This document shows positions 38,958 through 49,495 of a stretch of 64,000 nt of DNA, in pieces. The stretch comes from Hansfordia pulvinata (lineage: Eukaryota; Ascomycota; Sordariomycetes; Xylariales). The notes below the pieces were generated by a model. The model ran no database searches. It saw nothing but the letters and a program-made list of their open reading frames with translations, and was not told the origin of the DNA. The position numbers and the translations under genes were made by a program. Every line of letters begins with the position of its first letter. Positions within the stretch are counted from its first letter, which is position 1. Where the stretch lies: contig BJKQ01000001.1 of NCBI GenBank assembly GCA_006538405.1, positions 1,860,001 through 1,924,000 on the forward strand, in the 5' to 3' direction.

Positions 38958-40977
38958 ATGTCGACTCGCCCAGGGACTCTTCCCCGCGACACACCCGCGG
39001 CGTCGACGGCTTCGCCGCTCTCGCTCTTACTGACCGAGGCTGCGCAGCGACCGCAAGCAACGCCCTTGACTTTGTACCCGTTCGCAAAGGATCTAACCGA
39101 GACGTTGGGTGTCGACACGTGCGGTTTCACGTTTGGAAGTACCTGTCAGTCCATTTCTGGTTTGCTCTGCTCCCTTACTACAACGTGGATAATACTCAGC
39201 CTTGAATAATTATGTTAACACTGCCCACTTTGTTCTCCAGTAACCTGCGGTCCGGGTCAGCTCTGCACAGACATCGGGGCGCATCGAGGATGCTGCTACG
39301 GCGGCGGCGACTGCGGCGCCACGATCCACACTGCGTGTCTGGATTACGCCCAGACGAGTGTCGAGGACGAATGCGCCGGGCAGACCTTGTGTTGGTGAGT
39401 TGAGAAACAAAGGAGCTGGCTCCATGACATAGGTGGTCCAGCAAGTCTTTCTGTCGGTCACTGCTTTGGCTCTTTCCTCAACATTCTCTTCACCTTTGTC
39501 CTCTACTGCCCCTCTTTAGACACGATTCTGACCCCCGGAGAACCCCCCCGTGCAGTCCCGTCGATTACCCTGGGTGCTTCACGTATCTTGCTCTGGGCAA
39601 CAACGACAAGGGTGACGACAACGGCATCCTCACACACGTCCGCTGCTCTTTGACTCGCGGCTATGGAGAGTTGTACCCGGCGCCTCCGGAGCTGATGACG
39701 ACTATGGACCCGAACGAGACGACGACATCCAATGCTCCCTCCAACCCCTCTACTACTAGCAGCACAAGTACCAGCGAGACGGCGTTTATGGTCAACGCGG
39801 CTACTGCCCCTCTACCGACAGGCGCCATTGTCGGCATCGTGCTCGGCGCGCTGGCGCTACTGAGCCTGCTGGTCTTGGCGGCGTTTTTCATTCTACGCCG
39901 GAAACGACGGCGGCGGCAGCAACAGCAGCAGCAAAATACCAGTCACGGCTCCATGGTGGCCATTCCCGAGGACCCGAGTGCCGATGACATCTTCACCGGT
40001 GGCGGTGGGCAGTCCTCTACGTCACGTTCCGGCCCGGAACTGAAGGGCGGAAAAAGGAGGAGGTGGGTGTGGGGGTGGATGAGAGGGAAGGATAGAAGCG
40101 TTCAGGAAGACCAAAGGGCCATGCCCACGATATCGCGCCCGTCACCAGTCGTTGGGGCGCAGCAGCAGCACGACTACGAGGCCTCGTCTCCCCCCTTTAG
40201 CATGCCGTCGGTGTCAGGAAGGGGAAGAGGGGGGAACGAGTCTCGCGAGCTTCATCATCAACAAGCATCGCCCCCACCGCACTCTACAGCAGCGCCGATG
40301 GCAACAACGACCACGACAGCCTGGCCGCTGCTCGGCGGCGGCGGCAGCTCGCACACCAACCCACTGGGCTCGCACCCGGCCGTCGATCACTCCTCGCTTT
40401 CGACGTCGACGTCCTCGTCGTCGCATCAGTACCCGCCCCCGTCTTCCCTACCGCGCCACCACGGCGCCGCGCACCCGGTCTCAGCCAACTACTACCAACC
40501 GCCGACGGCCCTGGCGCCGCCGCCGCCGCCCGTGGCCGCGGCGTTCGCGGACGAGGTGGTGCGGCGCGTCAGCCGGATCACGGGGGACGGGAGCGGCGGC
40601 GGGGTAAGGAGCAGCGTGGGGGTCAGCATCTCGGGACGCCCAGCACGGTGGGAGGCGGGGCCGAGAGCGTCAGCCGGAGTGCGAGCGCCCGCGCGGGTGG
40701 TGGTGGTGGCGGTGGCATGGGTGGATTGGCGAGGGGCGTCGGCGGCGGTGGGAGCGGGAGAAGCACCGTCTCGCCGTTCAGCGACCGGGAGGAGGACGAG
40801 GAGCTGGGGAGGGGGGGCGACGGCGGGGGTCACGGAGGATATGGGTACGGCCACGGGTACGGGGATAGGGACGGGGCCGGGGATGGGGTACCAGAGGCGG
40901 ATCCCGTGTCGCCGATCAGTGCGGATGACGAAGTCGCGCTCCGCGGCTCCGGGCCGGGGGCCGGGTGGCGCTGGTGA
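38958..40977 (+). CDS. Single-pass membrane protein with Cys-rich ectodomain (5' end unresolved, one apparent frameshift)
   Basis: Order of parts: LTLYPFAKDLTETLGVDTCGF, a Cys-rich module (CGPGQLC..GCCYGGGDC..ACLDY), a Ser/Thr stalk, one transmembrane helix (GAIVGIVLGALALLSLLVLA) with a basic stop-transfer RRKRRRR, and a long Gln/Pro/Gly-rich cytoplasmic tail. This is the layout of fungal wall-sensor-like proteins; no specific function is claimed. The likely first intron is 39139-39240. The second (about 39395-39519) is a problem: the best donor, GTGAGT, joined to the only nearby acceptor creates TGA across the junction, whereas a weak GTGTTG donor at 39389 keeps the frame open. Near 40618-40635 the tail frame slips as if one G were missing, then continues (TPSTVGGGAESVSRS) to the stop at 40975-40977. 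The ATG at 38958 gives no signal peptide, so the true start is probably in an upstream exon. Confidence 0.65.
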
Positions 40978-41573
40978 GAGAGTGCGGATGCTCGTACGAC
41001 TGGGGCCGGGCTTCCGGGGGTCTGGTGTTTCGGTTCTCGTGCCGAGGGCATGCTGTATAATCCATGGATTTTACTTTACTTTATCTTGTAACGGGCTGTG
41101 AAGCTCGGGTACTTGGGAAGTGTGGACCTCGTGCTTGCATGTAGCGGATCAGTTTGATTTCCTCTGCCTTGCCCGACGTGCCAACAGGTCATGGGACTTT
41201 CAGTTGGTTGAGAGGATGATTGTGGGTCGGTGGCCTTGCAGCACTGCTTGGACTATAGTCGTTCAGAGTCACCCTGTGGCCGCATGCCTCTCTCCCTCGC
41301 GAGTCGTGCGACCACGTCTCTCTCCTGACATGGGTGTAGGAACTACCCTGCTCCAGGACGGTTTCGGGGCATACATTGGTCTTGGAACTCGTGTTGCTGT
41401 CTGTTGGGCGTTAGTGAGTACGTTCGTTCTTCTGTCTCTTCTCGGCAACGCACGATGCTGATAGGTGGCCGCTCGTGAGCACCTTGGCCGAGAGGCGAAC
41501 ATGCTAAGCGACGACAAGATGGCGGGTGAGCGCTTACGGGAGGCGGGAGCTTACCTCTCTCCCCCTTTCTCTC

Positions 41574-41576
<3 letters not shown>

Positions 41577-41613
<37 letters not shown>
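41577..41613. repeat. CT dinucleotide microsatellite
   Basis: About 18 near-perfect CT units, intergenic. Confidence 0.85.
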
Positions 41614-41618
<5 letters not shown>

Positions 41619-43296
41619 CTAAATCTTTATCCCCTGTTCTCTCAGATTCTTGTCAACACTCGTTGGACTCATGTGCGGGAACAATCTGCGACACGGTTGG
41701 CGAGGGCTGACGAGCGACTGGCCACAAACTGACCGACTCCCGTAACAAGTCACTTGACAATAGCCCACGGAGGTGGTCAGCAGAGAGCGAACTCGTAGGC
41801 GTGTGTGACAAGTTGGCCAGTGACAAGATGAAACACCAGTGCGAGCGGACCATCGTCCATAGATAGGCTCTTCTCTGTACGAAAACGGCCTTCTTCCCGT
41901 CTGGGATTCCAGCATGATCGGGGTATGATAGAAGAAGCGCCGTTGGGTCAGCACATGGGTAAAGCAGGTAGATACTGGGTAGCCGCACAGAAGGTGGCAC
42001 CGCCGGTCGCCCCGAGAGAGACAACTTTGGGCACGCACTCCATCAAACGAGAACGCTTCGGTGTGGTGGCCCCTCTCGAACGGTCTCTGTTGCCCAGGAA
42101 GTCTCAAGCAGGCTTTTCTTCTCTTTTTTTTTTTTTTTTTTTATTGCGAGGAACGGCGTCGTACACGCTGACTGTCACGCACAAGTACTGGTATACGGGG
42201 CAGACAGGCGGGCAGACGGACAACGATAAACGACACGCCGGAGGAGGACAGTTGAATGAGAGACATGAAGCGTCCCGACCTCAGCGAGGAAGCGCAGTGA
42301 GCGAGCAGCACAGCCCCTTTTTTTTTTACCTTTCACCTTTCACCTTTCTACTGCCCTTCCCCATGTGTGTTTCGATCCGATCTTAGGAGGCAGCCCCAGC
42401 GTCGCTCGATCATTTGCTTCGGTATTGCATTAGCGGGGCAGGGAACACAGCACGACATGGGCACTTGACACTCCAGTCCAGATTGACACCAGACAGACAG
42501 ACACTTGACACATGCATAAGTTGAAGTCGTTTATTTACTCGTGATTATTCCCAAGCATCAGCCCCTATCTGCGCGCGACGGCTTTGATCTTTCTCATTCG
42601 TCACCCCCCTCTGTCTCGTTGGGACCACGCGCTCGTCGACCGTCGTTTCAAGGAACCGTTAGATGAATCGAACGCGAGAAACAAAAAAACGTTCGACCGT
42701 TCCTTGCTCTGATTGAATCGCCCGAGACACGCGCGAACCCGGCCCGCCCGCAGTACGAGACGAGAATGTTGATGATCGGCCGAGTCTGGACCTGATCGGC
42801 AGTTGGTTAGGGGATCCACACCCCGTGTGCACCCCGTCCAGGGGGGGGGGGGATTGAGAAGCAAAGCACTGCAGGAGCAGGAAAAGAACGCGTGCCGGTC
42901 AGGCACTGGCAGCACTGACATTTCTTCGTCTCCCGGGGATCCCGGCGGGCGCGCCCAGTGGATGTGGCAGCCAAGCGACTCGGCTGAGAGGGGTGGGATG
43001 GAGAGATGACGGCGGAGTCTCCCGCTTTCGCACGGGCGTGCGACGGGGGCCCGGTCCAGCTCGCTCTGGGTCGAGGCGGGTTCTATGGGTTCTTGTCAGG
43101 GGGACCCCGTAATAATATTACATACGATCCTATGCGTTGTTCTCTAGATCATCAGTCTCGAAAAGGAGCAGAGCAGAGCAGAGCCGCGCCCGGTCATGAG
43201 GAGTACTCGCACTGGTGGAGCTACCGGTGTTATTAACGGTCTAGCCACGATGCAGGTACGCGCACACGTACCTGATGTGGAGCCGTGCACTTTCCA

Positions 43297-43312
43297 GTAC
43301 TCGTACGAGTAC
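43297..43312. repeat. 16-bp perfect palindrome GTACTCGTACGAGTAC
   Basis: The longest exact palindrome I found from the TACTCGTA/TACGAGTA family. It fuses the two orientations of the motif head to head. It lies about 860 bp upstream of the GH17 start. Confidence 0.9.
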
Positions 43313-43970
43313 GCGTAGAATCAGCATGGAGGAGATTATTGACTACAAGTACAGGCACCTACCTTAGCACGCTTATTAGATACTCGTAGCAGCAGCCGGG
43401 CGGCGGCCTCCCGCACCACCGAGCAATCCGCACGCCGGTCCACCCCACGATGAGCTTGGTCGGTTGTGGTGCCAGCAAGCAGAGCAGAGGAGAGAGACGC
43501 CTACTACGCCGTCAGCGGCGTGGATCTTGTAGTTCTATTTAGTTGGTGTGTCGAGGTCTCAGCTTGCGGAGTAGGGCAGTGGGCGGGCCAATGAGGCTGC
43601 CGCCTCGTCTCTTGGCGGCTTCCGACCGTTGGGTAATACGAGTAATAATAATCCATCAGAATCATCACAGAGCTACGACGAGTACGTACTCGTGCCCAAC
43701 GCGTACCTAACCTAAGGTACTCCGCTTGGCACGGGGGGGGAAAAGGGGGCTGCTCCCGTCCCCGCCGGCATCTCATTACGAGTACAACCATTGAAGTACT
43801 TTTAGCTTTAGGGGCCGCCGACTCGTCATCGTCGCGTCTCCGAGTCTCGATCTTTTCCCTCCTTCATTCTTAGTCTGGCTTGTGCTCGAGTCAAGATCCA
43901 ACACTGCCCCAACGCTCGCTTATCCCCACGTCGTCGTCACCATCAGCTCGTGTTCGACACCACACACTCG

Positions 43971-43980
43971 TTATATATAT
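43971..43980 (+). promoter_or_regulatory. Candidate TATA box of the GH17 gene
   Basis: TTATATATAT about 195 bp upstream of the ATG at 44173, followed by an A/T-rich leader. Position and composition fit a strong fungal promoter; the start site itself is not visible. Confidence 0.5.
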
Positions 43981-44172
43981 CCAGCGATATTCAAAAAGAA
44001 GGAGAGACGCCGCATATTTATTATAATATTAATCTACTACTCTACAAACCAGCTTCTTCATAGACAAACGCGTCGTCGTCGTCGTCGTCGTCTTCATCGC
44101 TCGCTTTTTTCAATACTTTATTTATTTATTCATCTTTATTTATTTATTATATCAGCATCAACCACCACCACC

Positions 44173-45241
44173 ATGCAGATCAAGCGCATCCTCTCGCTGG
44201 CCATGGCTGCCGTGGCCGCGGCGTCGGAGCAGGGCTTCAACTACGGCGCGACCAACAGCGACGGGTCGTGCCGCAACTACGACGACTTTGTCAAGCTCTT
44301 CACGCGGGCCAAGAACCTCGCCGGCGCCCCGGGCTTCACCTCGGCCCGCCTGTACACCTCGATCCAGTGCGGCACGGGCCAGGCGCCCATCAGCGCCTTC
44401 AAGGCCGCCGTCGACACCCAGACCCGCCTGCTCGTCGGCATGTGGGCCAGCGCCGGCAAGGACGTCTACCAGAACGAGCTGATCGCCCTCATCAACGGCG
44501 CCAAGCAGCTCGGGCCCGACTTCAAGAAGCTCATCGTCGGCATCAGCGTCGGCTCCGAGGACCTGTACCGCGCCAGCGAGCAGGGCAAGCAGGCCAACGC
44601 GGGCGTCGGCGCCGACGGCAAGACCATCGAGGGCTACATGGGCTGGCTGCGCGACTGGGCCAAGGGCACCCCGCTCGAGGGCGTCCCCGTCGGCCACGTC
44701 GACACCTGGACCGCCTGGGTCCTGCCCGAGAACCAGGGCGTCATCAACTCGGCCGACTTCCTCGGCCACAACGGCTTCCCTTACTTCGAGACCACCCACC
44801 CCAACGCCATCGGCAAGGGCGCCGAGAATTGGTGGTCCGCCGTCCAGAAGACCGAGAGCGTCGCCAAGGGCAAGCCTGTCTTCCTGACCGAGACCGGCTG
44901 GCCTTCCGGTATGTATTTTTATGGACCCCCCCATCTTTCACACTCCAGAGAGAGAGAGAGAGAGAGAAGACTAACTCCGAAAAACAGTCGGCCCCAACTC
45001 GCGTGACGCCACCGCCAACGTCGAGAACGCTCGCACCTACTGGCAGCAGGTCGGCTGCCCCACGTTCGGCACCCGCAACATCTGGTGGTACACCCTCGTC
45101 GACTCGGACGTCAACCAGACCAACATCCACTTCGGCCTCACCCCCATGGACAGCAACGTCCCCATCTTCGACCTGACCTGCCCCGCCAAGAAGCGTGCCG
45201 TCGGCAGCAGCAGCAAGGTCAAGAAGAACAGAATTGAGTAG
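44173..45241 (+). CDS. GH17 glucan endo-1,3-beta-glucosidase, secreted wall enzyme
   Basis: Bgl2-like GH17 enzymes hydrolyse or transfer beta-1,3-glucan in the fungal wall. Exon 1 is 44173-44908 and exon 2 is 44988-45241, joined by a GT-AG intron whose 5' part has an AG repeat, with CTAAC as branch site. The product is 329 residues. The signal peptide is MQIKRILSLAMAAVAAAS, and the mature part begins EQGFNYGATNSDGSC. The expected acid/base Glu is in ISVGSEDLYR (about 129) and the nucleophile in FLTETGWPS (about 240). There is no GPI signal: the C-terminus is short and basic (KKRAVGSSSKVKKNRIE), so the protein is probably soluble or wall-associated. The ATG sits in a strong context (CACCACCATG). 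Codon use is highly biased to C-ending codons, suggesting high expression. Confidence 0.94.
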
Positions 45242-45840
45242 ACAGATTGGTTATTTTGTCTAGCTGTTTCTGCTTGTAGAATACAAGTAGTGCCGACGAT
45301 GTGGGTGTGGATGTGGGTGTGAAGAGATTTAGTATGGCTTCAGATGGCCTTGTCTGGGGAAGGAAAATCGGGATAGCGTCGAGTGGGGGCGAATCTGATG
45401 ATGAGCGTTCATCATCAGAGTTCCTCGCCCCCAGGTGTTTGTTCTCGATCAAGAATCCAAGCCAGATGATGTATCAAAGTCGCAACATCACCTTTCTCTT
45501 GACATGTCGTCCATTCCGTGGAATGATCCCCATACCACGCGCTTCTCGTTCCATATGAGTTCGGTATCGGATTTTGTGTTTCTTCTGCAGAGAGGGAGAG
45601 GGACAGTGGTTTTTGTATCACCTGTCCAGACTTTTCACGGCTTTGATGAGTCCGTCGTCATCAGACCATTTGTCGGTGTCGATTTGTTGGGTGCTGTTGT
45701 GGAAGAAGGGAAAGTCAGCCTCTCAAAAGAGTTCTCGTCCGAGTTCCATTGTTGCTCGTGAATGGAACCCCCTACATCGTGGGTGGATGATGTAGTTATT
45801 CGACGAGTAGGAACCGCAGAGGGGTCCCAAGGTGCTCTTA
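45242..45840. other. Region between GH17 and the minus-strand gene
   Basis: About 600 bp. Short ORFs on both strands are overlapping and unrecognised. An inverted repeat ATGATGAGCG / CGTTCATCATC-like segment lies near 45,396-45,418. Probably both 3' ends. Confidence 0.35.
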
Positions 45841-46552
45841 CTAGATGATCCACTTGATGTTCTTGTGCGACGCCCGCAACCCGAGACCGCGATCGGCGGC
45901 GGCGGCGCCGAGGATGAGCCGCGCCATGCCCAGGACCTGGTACTTCGCGCCGTCCCGGTACACGACCTCGCTCTCGTCGGAGTCGTCCGGGCTGTGAGGC
46001 CCCGAGGACCCTGAAGTCGTGCCCGATGTTGACAATGATGCCGTCCCGCCGCCTGGCCGGCTCGTCGGTGTTGTCCGAGGCCAGCATGTTGCCGCCGTTT
46101 GAGCGACAGGCTCGCCGAGACGAACGGCTCGGCGGCCTGGCCCCCTCCGGTCACTGCTCTCGATGTCTTGTTGTGTGTGTCGTCGGAAGGCCGGACGTCA
46201 GTATCGTTGGGGGGTCGTTTCGTCCACCCATTGCATGCATTCATCAAAGACAAGATAAGAAGACATGGGAAACGTACCGTGGTTGTCGAGCTGAGGAGCC
46301 GCGCCGGTGAGCCAGACGTCCCAAAACCAGTCCCGCCCCCTCATGTCGAGCACCCGCTGCGTCACGCCCCGGCTCCGGGGCAGCCCGGACACCAGCTCGA
46401 CCAGCTCGTCCGACTGCCGGTTGCTGAAGGACCAGCTCGAGAAGGCCTTGCCGAGCCTGGCTGCCTTGTCGACGCCAGCGCCGTCGCCGTCGCCGTCGCC
46501 GCCCTCCAGCGCCGCCTCGAGGAGACCCTCCGCCGCCGCCTTCTTCTTCCTG

Positions 46553-46584
<32 letters not shown>

Positions 46585-47139
46585 CGCCGTCTCGCGGCTC
46601 TCGCGGCGCAGGCGGGCCCCCGCCGCCTCCAGCATCCCCGTCCCCTCGTCCATGGCCCGCCGAGCACGCCGAGCCCATCAGGTACAGGCCCGTCATCTTG
46701 CGCAGCACGGCGGCCAGCGCGGCGTTGCCCCTCGTCCGCGTCCGTCGCGGCGAAGACGCCACCTGCCGTCGAACGCGCCCGTGTCGCGCCCCAGCAGCGC
46801 CCCGATCGATATGGCCTTTTTCTCCCCTCCCCCGCCGCCGCCGTCGCCAGGGCCGCCGTCGCACGCCACGCTCGGGATGCCGGCCTCGGAGGCGCTCCGC
46901 GCGATGGCCTCGGTCGACAGGGGCCGGACCACCACGCCTCCCTTCACGACGCCGTATTTTGACGACGAGGACGAAGACGAAGGCGAAGACGATATTGGTA
47001 ATAGTACTAGCCATGCTTGCACCGGTGATGTGGACGCGACGAAAATGTACAGGAGGCAGGCGACGACGAGCGTGCGGCAGCGCGGGCGATTTGCCAGCCG
47101 GGGAGAGCTAGGCGTACACAGCATGACGAAACACGACAT
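45841..47139 (-). pseudogene. Unrecognised gene with several frame breaks
   Basis: Protein-like segments succeed each other in different minus-strand frames. They are KGGVVVRPLSTEAIARSAS..SVACDGG (about 46,980-46,860), NAALAAVLRKMTGLYLMGSAC (about 46,735-46,665) and GMLEAAGARLRRESRETADD to RDWFWDVWLTGAAPQLDNH (46,653-46,279). After a possible intron 46277-46167 come AAEPFVSASLSLK, GGNMLASDNTDEP..IIVNIGHDF and KYQVLGMARLILGAAAADRG, ending KNIKWII with a stop at 45843-45841. Codon bias is strong in each piece, so this was or is a gene. The VVVRPLSTEAI segment is weakly like the end of a second Rossmann beta strand, but I do not recognise the family. At least three frame changes are needed. Because G/C-run errors break other genes in this window, a true pseudogene is not proven. 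Both ends are uncertain. Confidence 0.45.
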
Positions 47140-48058
47140 ACTGTTGTCGATGATGCTGCAGCAGATGAAAAGAAAGAAATAAAAAATAACCCTTCCTTTT
47201 CAATGTCGAGTCGCGCCTCCGCAATCGTCTCAAGACAACACCGACCCCTTCCGCCCTCTTCGTCGTTGGCACGACGAGCGAGCCAATTTATCCACGCTGC
47301 CCTGCCCCCGCCCTCCCGGCGTGCACCTTGCCATACTCATAAGTCAAGGGGGGAGGCGATTGTAAAGGACGTAGTCCGTTGCTGTAGGGCGCCCCCTTGA
47401 GCTCCCGCAGAGACGGAAACGCTCTCGCACGGGGTTGTCAATCGAGAGAAAGAGACAGAGACAGAGACAGAGAAGCGAGTAGGCACACGTTGTGGACCCA
47501 GTCTCAACCACGAGTCTCTTCTAAACTGCCCGCGGGTCACGGAGAAAAGCGGAATGTTTCGCCAAAAGGGTGTGTATTATGACAGATTATACAGATGAAA
47601 TACAGTAAGGTGAGGAGGTTTACCCCCCCAAGGCAGCCTAATCGCCAGACTACCTACCAAGTCTGGAGCCCCTTAAAAAAAAAAGGAAGAGTAGAAAATC
47701 ATTGTGCGCCGCCAGTCCCTCCTCGTGATGCTATCGTGTCTGTCCGTGTCACTGTGTGCCTCGAAGGCCCGTGTGTCCTGTGTTCGTCTGTGTGGGTGTA
47801 AATGCTACATCGTTGTTCCCTCGCCTCTATAAGAAACGCCATGGGCCGATGCTCCGGAAAGGAAAAATAAGAAAGACAAAGGAGAGGGTGTGTCTCTGTT
47901 AACTGAGTGAAGGAGTCAGATGACAGACAGGAGCCAATGGCCCGCGGTCGTCATCGTGGTGGTGGTCTGAAGAGAGGAGGTCGGATCTTTCCTCACTCCC
48001 TCGCCGCGGGCGCGAAGTACCAAAACCCAGCGAGCAGATCCTGTCTCTTTTTTTCTTT
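47140..48058. other. Intergenic between the broken gene and Hsp30
   Basis: About 920 bp with no supported gene. It includes the Hsp30 3' region and a GAGACA short tandem run near 47452-47471. Confidence 0.4.
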
Positions 48059-48973
48059 TCAAGTGTAGATAGGAATCAGGCGGGGCTCGGTGCGCTTGGC
48101 CTTCTGCACCGTGACGCGCAGGTTGCCGTCCTTCAGCGTGGCCGATATCCGGTCCTCGTCGACGAGGGTGGGCAGCCTGAAGGTGCGCCAGAAGGACCCG
48201 AAGTTGCGCTCCTTGACGAGCGGCTTGTACTCGGGCATCCGGGGCGGGCGGGGCAGGGCGGTCTCGGCGGCCTTGGTGCTCTCGGTCTCGGCGGCCGTGG
48301 TGGCCGGGGTCGGCTGGGCGGTGGACGTGGCCTGGCTGCCGCCGAGGTCCTCGTCGTCGGCGGCATCCTCCACCGTGGCCTGGTAGGACTTGTTGGACGA
48401 GGTCTCGTCGTGCTCGTCATCGCCGACGAGGACGCCATCATCCTCCTCTTCCTCGTCGAGGGCCGCCGGCTCGGGCTCGTCCTGTGTCGACTCAGGCCCG
48501 TCCTGCACCAGCTCGCGAGCGGCGCGCTGCTGCTGCTGCTGCTGCTTCTTCTTGATGACCTCCGGGTCGAAGAGCCCGGCGAGGTCGTGCTCGACGCGGC
48601 CGTGGACGACCAGGTGGTGCGGGTCGGCCATGAAGACGCTGAGGTCCTCGCGGTCGGCCCCCGGCAGCTCGCCGATCAGCTCGTAGTAGTGCTCCCACTC
48701 GCGCAGGTCGAAGCGGGGCGCGTAGTCGCCGGGCCCGGACCGGGAGGGGTTCCCGTGGTCGCCGCCCTCGTATGGGTGCTGCTGCTGCTGCACGCCGCCG
48801 CCGCTCACGTTGAGGCCGGGCATCGCGAGGGGCCGGAAGAAGGCGGGGGCCGCGCGTGGGGTGGCCGCCCCCCGGCAGCTGCTCGCCCTGGGGACCGCTC
48901 CGAACATGACGTCGAGCGCTTCGGCGGCCGGGTGGGGGAACCTGTAATGAGGTCTGGACCTGTTGTAAGGCAT
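48059..48973 (-). CDS. Hsp30-type small heat-shock protein (alpha-crystallin domain)
   Basis: ATP-independent chaperone that holds unfolding proteins during heat and other stress. It is a single exon of 304 residues. The alpha-crystallin domain is split. Its first half (about residues 88-140) contains YYELIGELPGADREDLSVF and HHLVVHGRVE. An acidic, Gln-rich insert of about 100 residues (six to seven Gln, then Glu/Asp runs) follows. The second half (about 255-300) contains ERNFGSFWRTFRLP and ATLKDGNLRVTVQKAKR. A split domain with a long charged insert is typical of filamentous-fungal Hsp30. The end RLIPIYT resembles the usual I-x-I/V anchoring motif region. Two heat-shock elements and a TATA box lie upstream (separate entries), giving a probable leader of about 260 nt. 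Confidence 0.93.
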   Translation of the reverse strand: MPYNRSRPHYRFPHPAAEALDVMFGAVPRASSCRGAATPRAAPAFFRPLAMPGLNVSGGGVQQQQHPYEGGDHGNPSRSGPGDYAPRFDLREWEHYYELIGELPGADREDLSVFMADPHHLVVHGRVEHDLAGLFDPEVIKKKQQQQQQRAARELVQDGPESTQDEPEPAALDEEEEDDGVLVGDDEHDETSSNKSYQATVEDAADDEDLGGSQATSTAQPTPATTAAETESTKAAETALPRPPRMPEYKPLVKERNFGSFWRTFRLPTLVDEDRISATLKDGNLRVTVQKAKRTEPRLIPIYT

Positions 48974-49270
48974 CGGGAGGGGCGGATGAGTGAGCTTGTC
49001 ACAGCCGGTTGCGGGATGGGTTGTCGAAGTGGGTTTGAGTTGGTGATTGAGAGACTGGGTTCGGAGGCAGCGTGGTCGGTTGTCCGAGAGAGGAAGAGAG
49101 AGAGAGAGAGAGAGATGCAGGAGATGGATGTATGGTTGATGTAAGAGATGGAGGTATGATGGATATGTGTGTGCAAGGGGTTGTGTAGAAGCGTGGTGTG
49201 GGAGTGTTGTGTGTGGGAGTGTTGTGTGTTTGATACTGACCTCAACCGACCAACAAAGGCAGGCAGGGGG

Positions 49271-49277
49271 TTATATA
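49271..49277 (-). promoter_or_regulatory. TATA box of Hsp30
   Basis: TATATAA on the minus strand, 298 bp upstream of the Hsp30 ATG and about 175 bp downstream of the heat-shock elements, the expected order for a heat-inducible promoter. Confidence 0.6.
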
Positions 49278-49446
49278 CCAGGGGCCAGTGCATCTGGAAG
49301 CCTCCGCTGCAAGCAAAGAGGGATAGATGATAAATGCCATCTTGAGTCTGGATGACCACAAGGCATTGAATCGAGCCAGGCACGCGACGCTTGCGCAAGC
49401 ACCGCCTTCAAGGCAGCATTGAATGTGCGCGTTTGCTTATGGCCGG

Positions 49447-49464
49447 CTCGAGAAGGTTCACGAG
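49447..49464. promoter_or_regulatory. Heat-shock element 1
   Basis: CTCgaGAAggTTCacGAG gives four alternating nGAAn-type units with 5-bp spacing (the first and last imperfect). This is the binding array of heat-shock factor trimers. It is about 475 bp upstream of the Hsp30 start. Confidence 0.65.
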
Positions 49465-49482
49465 ACTTAGACGAAGAGGCTA

Positions 49483-49495
49483 GAATATTCCAGCA
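49483..49495. promoter_or_regulatory. Heat-shock element 2
   Basis: GAAtaTTCcaGCa: two perfect inverted units and one partial unit, 19 bp beyond element 1. The pair strengthens assignment to heat-shock factor. Confidence 0.55.

Larger units (their letters stand above)
40978..44172. other. Intergenic region upstream of the GH17 gene
   Basis: About 3.2 kb with no supported gene. It holds a CT dinucleotide array (about 41577-41613), T19 (42124-42142), a G run near 42841-42852 and a 16-bp palindrome (43297-43312). The last 200 bp before the GH17 ATG have a TATA run and an A/T-rich leader. Confidence 0.5.

Noticed and set aside
44158..44934. 258-codon ORF antisense to the GH17 gene
   Set aside because: A mirror ORF from strongly C-ending codons on the other strand; Leu/Val/Gly/Asp-rich, with no domain.
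46840..47000. NmrA-like or ketopantoate reductase identity for the broken gene
   Set aside because: Only a short VVVRPLSTEAI segment is suggestive; no glycine-rich dinucleotide-binding loop could be located.
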